Below, piece by piece: positions 7,519-9,739 of a stretch of 9,739 nucleotides of DNA. A model generated the notes under the pieces. That model did not search any database. It was not told the DNA's origin and was given only the letters and a program-made list of their open reading frames with translations. Made by a program: the position numbers and the translations under genes. Positions within the stretch are counted from its first letter, which is position 1. Each line of letters begins with the position of its first letter. The DNA lies in the NCBI GenBank assembly GCA_002407865.1, contig DHPI01000022.1, forward strand, positions 11,791-21,529. The letters run 5' to 3'. This DNA comes from Spirochaetia bacterium UBA5368. Its GTDB lineage: Bacteria > Spirochaetota > UBA4802 > UBA5368.

Positions 7519-8622
7519 ATGAAGAAAATTTCCAGCAATTCAACTACTCCAGAAACCCTTTTTCAAGAATTCGCTAAAAAGTACTCCCCCGAGATTGATA
7601 TGTCAATTGGGAAACATCTCGGAGAGAAAAAAAAGGCCGCGGGTTCTGGCTTTACTGCCGAGATATATGGCGACCTCGAGGAATTCTGTCTGCGAAAGGG
7701 CAAGAGAATACGGCCGCTGATGCTGCTGATTGCCTATCTCGGGTACTCGGGCGACCGTAAAAAAATGAAAGAGGTACTACGGCTTGCATCGGTTCTCGAA
7801 ATGATGCATTCTTTTTTGTTGGTGCAGGATGATATCATCGACAGGGCGCGATTGCGCCGGGGGCGTGAAACGATGCATCTCATCATGCAGCGGCGATACG
7901 GCGGGCTCACGGCGAACGACGCCATAGGAACGGATATTGCCCTCGTTGCTGCCGATGTTCTCTTTTCGAATGCGCTCGAAATCATCAGCAACGCCGGTAT
8001 TGACCTGCGCATCAAGAACCGGTTTCTCAAATATTTCGGCGAGACATATGAAATGACCGCATGGGGCCAGATACTCGACAGCATGAATACCATGCCGTTG
8101 CATATCGATCCCGGCGCGCTCGCGTCGCTGCAAATCAGCACAATGAAAACGGCCTATTATACGATGTATTACCCGATGGTCATGGGGTACGTGCTTGCGG
8201 GCGGCGGCAGTTCGAAGGAGATTTCCGCCATACGCGATTTTGCCATTCCGCTCGGGCGGGCCTTCCAGGTGCGCGATGACATGCTTGGCGTTTTCGGGGA
8301 GGTGGATGATCTGGGAAAGTCTGCGGACTCCGACATTATCGAGGGGAAGCTTACCCTTTTGATCGAATATACCCTTCAATCGCTCGAGGGAAAACAGCGG
8401 CGAAAATTTCAGTCGGTATTTCAAAAAATCAGAAAGAAACCGCGCGATTGCGCCTATATCAGAAACGAGATTCTGAAAAGCGGGGCGCTCGACCGCGCAC
8501 GGGAGACGTTTCATGAGTTGCTGGCCGCTTCCCGCGACGGCGCTGCGGGGCTTGCTGTATGCGGGGAACAACGGGCGCTTTTGAATGGTCTTATTGATTC
8601 CGTCGCGGCGGTAATGGTGTGA
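7519..8622 (+). CDS. Trans-isoprenyl (polyprenyl) diphosphate synthase
   Basis: This 367-residue enzyme condenses isopentenyl diphosphate with an allylic diphosphate to make longer isoprenoid chains. Family signatures appear in order: KGKRIRP (60-66), the first aspartate-rich motif DDIID (Asp104, Asp105, Asp108) followed by RRG (113-115), GQ with Asp187 (183-187), Lys210-Thr211, and the second motif DDMLG (Asp253, Asp254, Gly257) followed by VFGE and GK(S). The second motif ends in Gly rather than Asp, a known variant. Phe99 sits five residues before the first Asp pair and the first motif has no two-residue insertion; a large residue there usually limits product length, so about C15-C20 is more likely than a long quinone chain. 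The ATG is chosen over an adjacent TTG (7516); neither has a Shine-Dalgarno. It heads a run with two TetR genes. Product (quinone, carotenoid, squalene or other precursor) is not determined. Confidence 0.93.
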   Translation: MKKISSNSTTPETLFQEFAKKYSPEIDMSIGKHLGEKKKAAGSGFTAEIYGDLEEFCLRKGKRIRPLMLLIAYLGYSGDRKKMKEVLRLASVLEMMHSFLLVQDDIIDRARLRRGRETMHLIMQRRYGGLTANDAIGTDIALVAADVLFSNALEIISNAGIDLRIKNRFLKYFGETYEMTAWGQILDSMNTMPLHIDPGALASLQISTMKTAYYTMYYPMVMGYVLAGGGSSKEISAIRDFAIPLGRAFQVRDDMLGVFGEVDDLGKSADSDIIEGKLTLLIEYTLQSLEGKQRRKFQSVFQKIRKKPRDCAYIRNEILKSGALDRARETFHELLAASRDGAAGLAVCGEQRALLNGLIDSVAAVMV

Positions 8623-8654
8623 GTGTAGAACGTTTATGTTTTTGGAGATGGTGA

Positions 8655-9341
8655 ATGAAAGATGCGAAAACCGTGAAACGCGGTAAGAACGAAACGCGGT
8701 ACCACAAGGAAACGTTTGAAAAAATATCGGAAAGCAAGCGCGGCCGCATATTGTCGATCGCGACGACGGAATTCGCGAAAAAGGGGTTCAAAGGCGCGAA
8801 TATAAACGAGATCGCGCGTAAGGCGAATATCAGCATCGGTTCCATGTATACATATTTTGAAACAAAGGAGAACCTCTACCTGACGGTCGTTGACGAGGTC
8901 TACAAACACCTCGAAAACGCGTTTGCCAGCACCGATGTTGATGAAGGCGATATATTCGACAAGCTGGAAAAGATTATACGCGTTGCGCAGAAATATTCAA
9001 GGGAACATCCGGACTTTATCAAGTTATACCAGGATATTGCCTCCGAGGGGCTTGCCCGTCAGTCGACGCGGTTGTCAAGAAAGATCGAAAATATATCGGC
9101 GGTTTTTTACAGGCGGCAAATCAATGAGGCGAAGAAGCAGGGGATTGTGGGCGGCGATATTGACGATCATGTTGCGTCGTATTGCATTGATAACATCATC
9201 CTCCTTATGCAGTTTTCATATACTTCCGCTTACTATAAAGAGCGCCTCAAAGCATTCGTCGGCGACAGTGCGCACGAGGAAGACGAACGTGTGGTGCAGG
9301 GCATGGTGCGGTTTATTCGAAGAGCGCTCGAAGCGCGGTAA
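8655..9341 (+). CDS. TetR/AcrR-family transcriptional regulator (first of two)
   Basis: The 228-residue protein has a basic, charged N-terminal arm (1-28) and then a TetR helix-turn-helix (about 30-75): ILSIATTEFAKKGF, INEIARKANIS and the recognition segment ISIGSMYTYFETKENL. The rest is the helical ligand-binding and dimerisation domain, which does not by itself show a ligand. GGAG (8644-8647) stands seven bases before the ATG. It begins 32 bases after the prenyl-synthase stop with no terminator between, so co-transcription is likely. TetR proteins often repress their own operon, which would make the dyad at 7470-7492 a candidate target. The C-terminal half differs clearly from the next gene's product in the part that can be compared, so the two are not a fresh duplication. 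Confidence 0.92.
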   Translation: MKDAKTVKRGKNETRYHKETFEKISESKRGRILSIATTEFAKKGFKGANINEIARKANISIGSMYTYFETKENLYLTVVDEVYKHLENAFASTDVDEGDIFDKLEKIIRVAQKYSREHPDFIKLYQDIASEGLARQSTRLSRKIENISAVFYRRQINEAKKQGIVGGDIDDHVASYCIDNIILLMQFSYTSAYYKERLKAFVGDSAHEEDERVVQGMVRFIRRALEAR

Positions 9342-9377
9342 TAACCAGAATCCCCATACACGGCGGACACACGAATA

Positions 9378-9739
9378 ATGGCAACGCAAAAAACCAGCAG
9401 GGACATAATAAATATGCGGCGCAATCAGCTTACCGCGGCGACATATAAGGTCATCTCGAAAAAAGGGTATTATAATTTCACCATCAAGGACATCGCGAAG
9501 GAGGCGGGACTTTCAACCGGGCTGGTGCATTATTATTTCAAGGACAAACAGGAGCTTCTTTTCACGCTGCTCAAGGTTATGAACGCCAACCTGAAGGAAT
9601 TTTTAAACAGGGGGTTGATGAAGTCGGACGACCCGCAGGCGAAACTGCTTATTTTTATCAGCCAGGCGTTCGGGCTCGTCAAAAGGGAAAAGGATTATTT
9701 TTATGTGCTGATAGATTTCTGGACCCAGATCAATCACAC
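9378..9739 (+). CDS. TetR/AcrR-family transcriptional regulator (second, cut by right edge)
   Basis: The first 120 residues are visible and the frame is open to the edge. The DNA-binding domain is plain: AATYKVISKKGYYNFTIKDIAKEAG followed by the recognition segment LSTGLVHYYFKDKQELL (about 45-61). The visible part of the ligand domain reads LLIFISQAFGLVKREKDYF and then LIDFWTQINH. Two starts are possible: ATG 9378, with only a weak purine run upstream, or ATG 9414 (Met13) preceded by AGGGA about ten bases away; the later start still keeps the whole helix-turn-helix. It follows the first TetR gene by 36 bases on the same strand, so both probably lie on the prenyl-synthase transcript. Its ligand and target are unknown, and genes it may control could lie to the right. 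Confidence 0.9.
   Translation, partial: MATQKTSRDIINMRRNQLTAATYKVISKKGYYNFTIKDIAKEAGLSTGLVHYYFKDKQELLFTLLKVMNANLKEFLNRGLMKSDDPQAKLLIFISQAFGLVKREKDYFYVLIDFWTQINH

Noticed and set aside
7777..8571. A 264-codon minus-strand frame inside the prenyl synthase gene
   Set aside because: It lies fully opposite a gene with every family motif intact, and its translation (rich in His and Arg) shows no domain or start signal.

Overview
The window (9,739 bases, about half G+C) is a densely coded bacterial chromosome segment with eight protein genes and no RNA genes, transposons, CRISPR arrays or long repeats that I can see. The host is a Gram-negative-type (diderm) bacterium, because the first gene encodes an exported protein ending in what looks like an outer-membrane barrel. 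The overall style (stand-alone receiver proteins, a scattered hisF, an unfamiliar tail-anchored protein) would fit a spirochaete or a related uncultured lineage, but that placement is a guess.

Layout. Positions 1-2089 (minus strand) hold most of an exported zinc-peptidase/beta-propeller/barrel protein that runs off the left edge. Divergent from it, 2259-3359 (plus) encodes a DUF362 protein with a double [4Fe-4S] ferredoxin domain, preceded by a good sigma70-type promoter. A second promoter-like region leads into a two-gene unit on the plus strand: a stand-alone response-regulator receiver (3437-3886) and an unrecognised protein with a C-terminal membrane anchor (3912-4979). This unit meets hisF (4981-5742, minus) tail to tail with one base between stop codons, and its likely intrinsic terminator lies inside the last codons of hisF. 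Upstream of hisF on the same strand is a membrane-anchored alkaline-phosphatase-superfamily enzyme (5807-7435). Divergent from that, across an intergenic region with a 7+7 inverted repeat, is a plus-strand run of three genes: a trans-polyprenyl diphosphate synthase (7519-8622) and two successive TetR-family regulators (8655-9341 and 9378 to the right edge).

Working together. Three linkages are plausible from spacing: the receiver with the tail-anchored protein (25 bp apart), the phosphatase with hisF (64 bp apart, same strand), and the prenyl synthase with the two TetR regulators (32 and 36 bp apart). The inverted repeat at 7470-7492 is where a TetR product could act on both the prenyl synthase and the phosphatase. 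Nothing here amounts to a clearly new defence, mobile or biosynthetic system. The least explained items are the tail-anchored protein beside the receiver and the tandem TetR pair behind a prenyl synthase.
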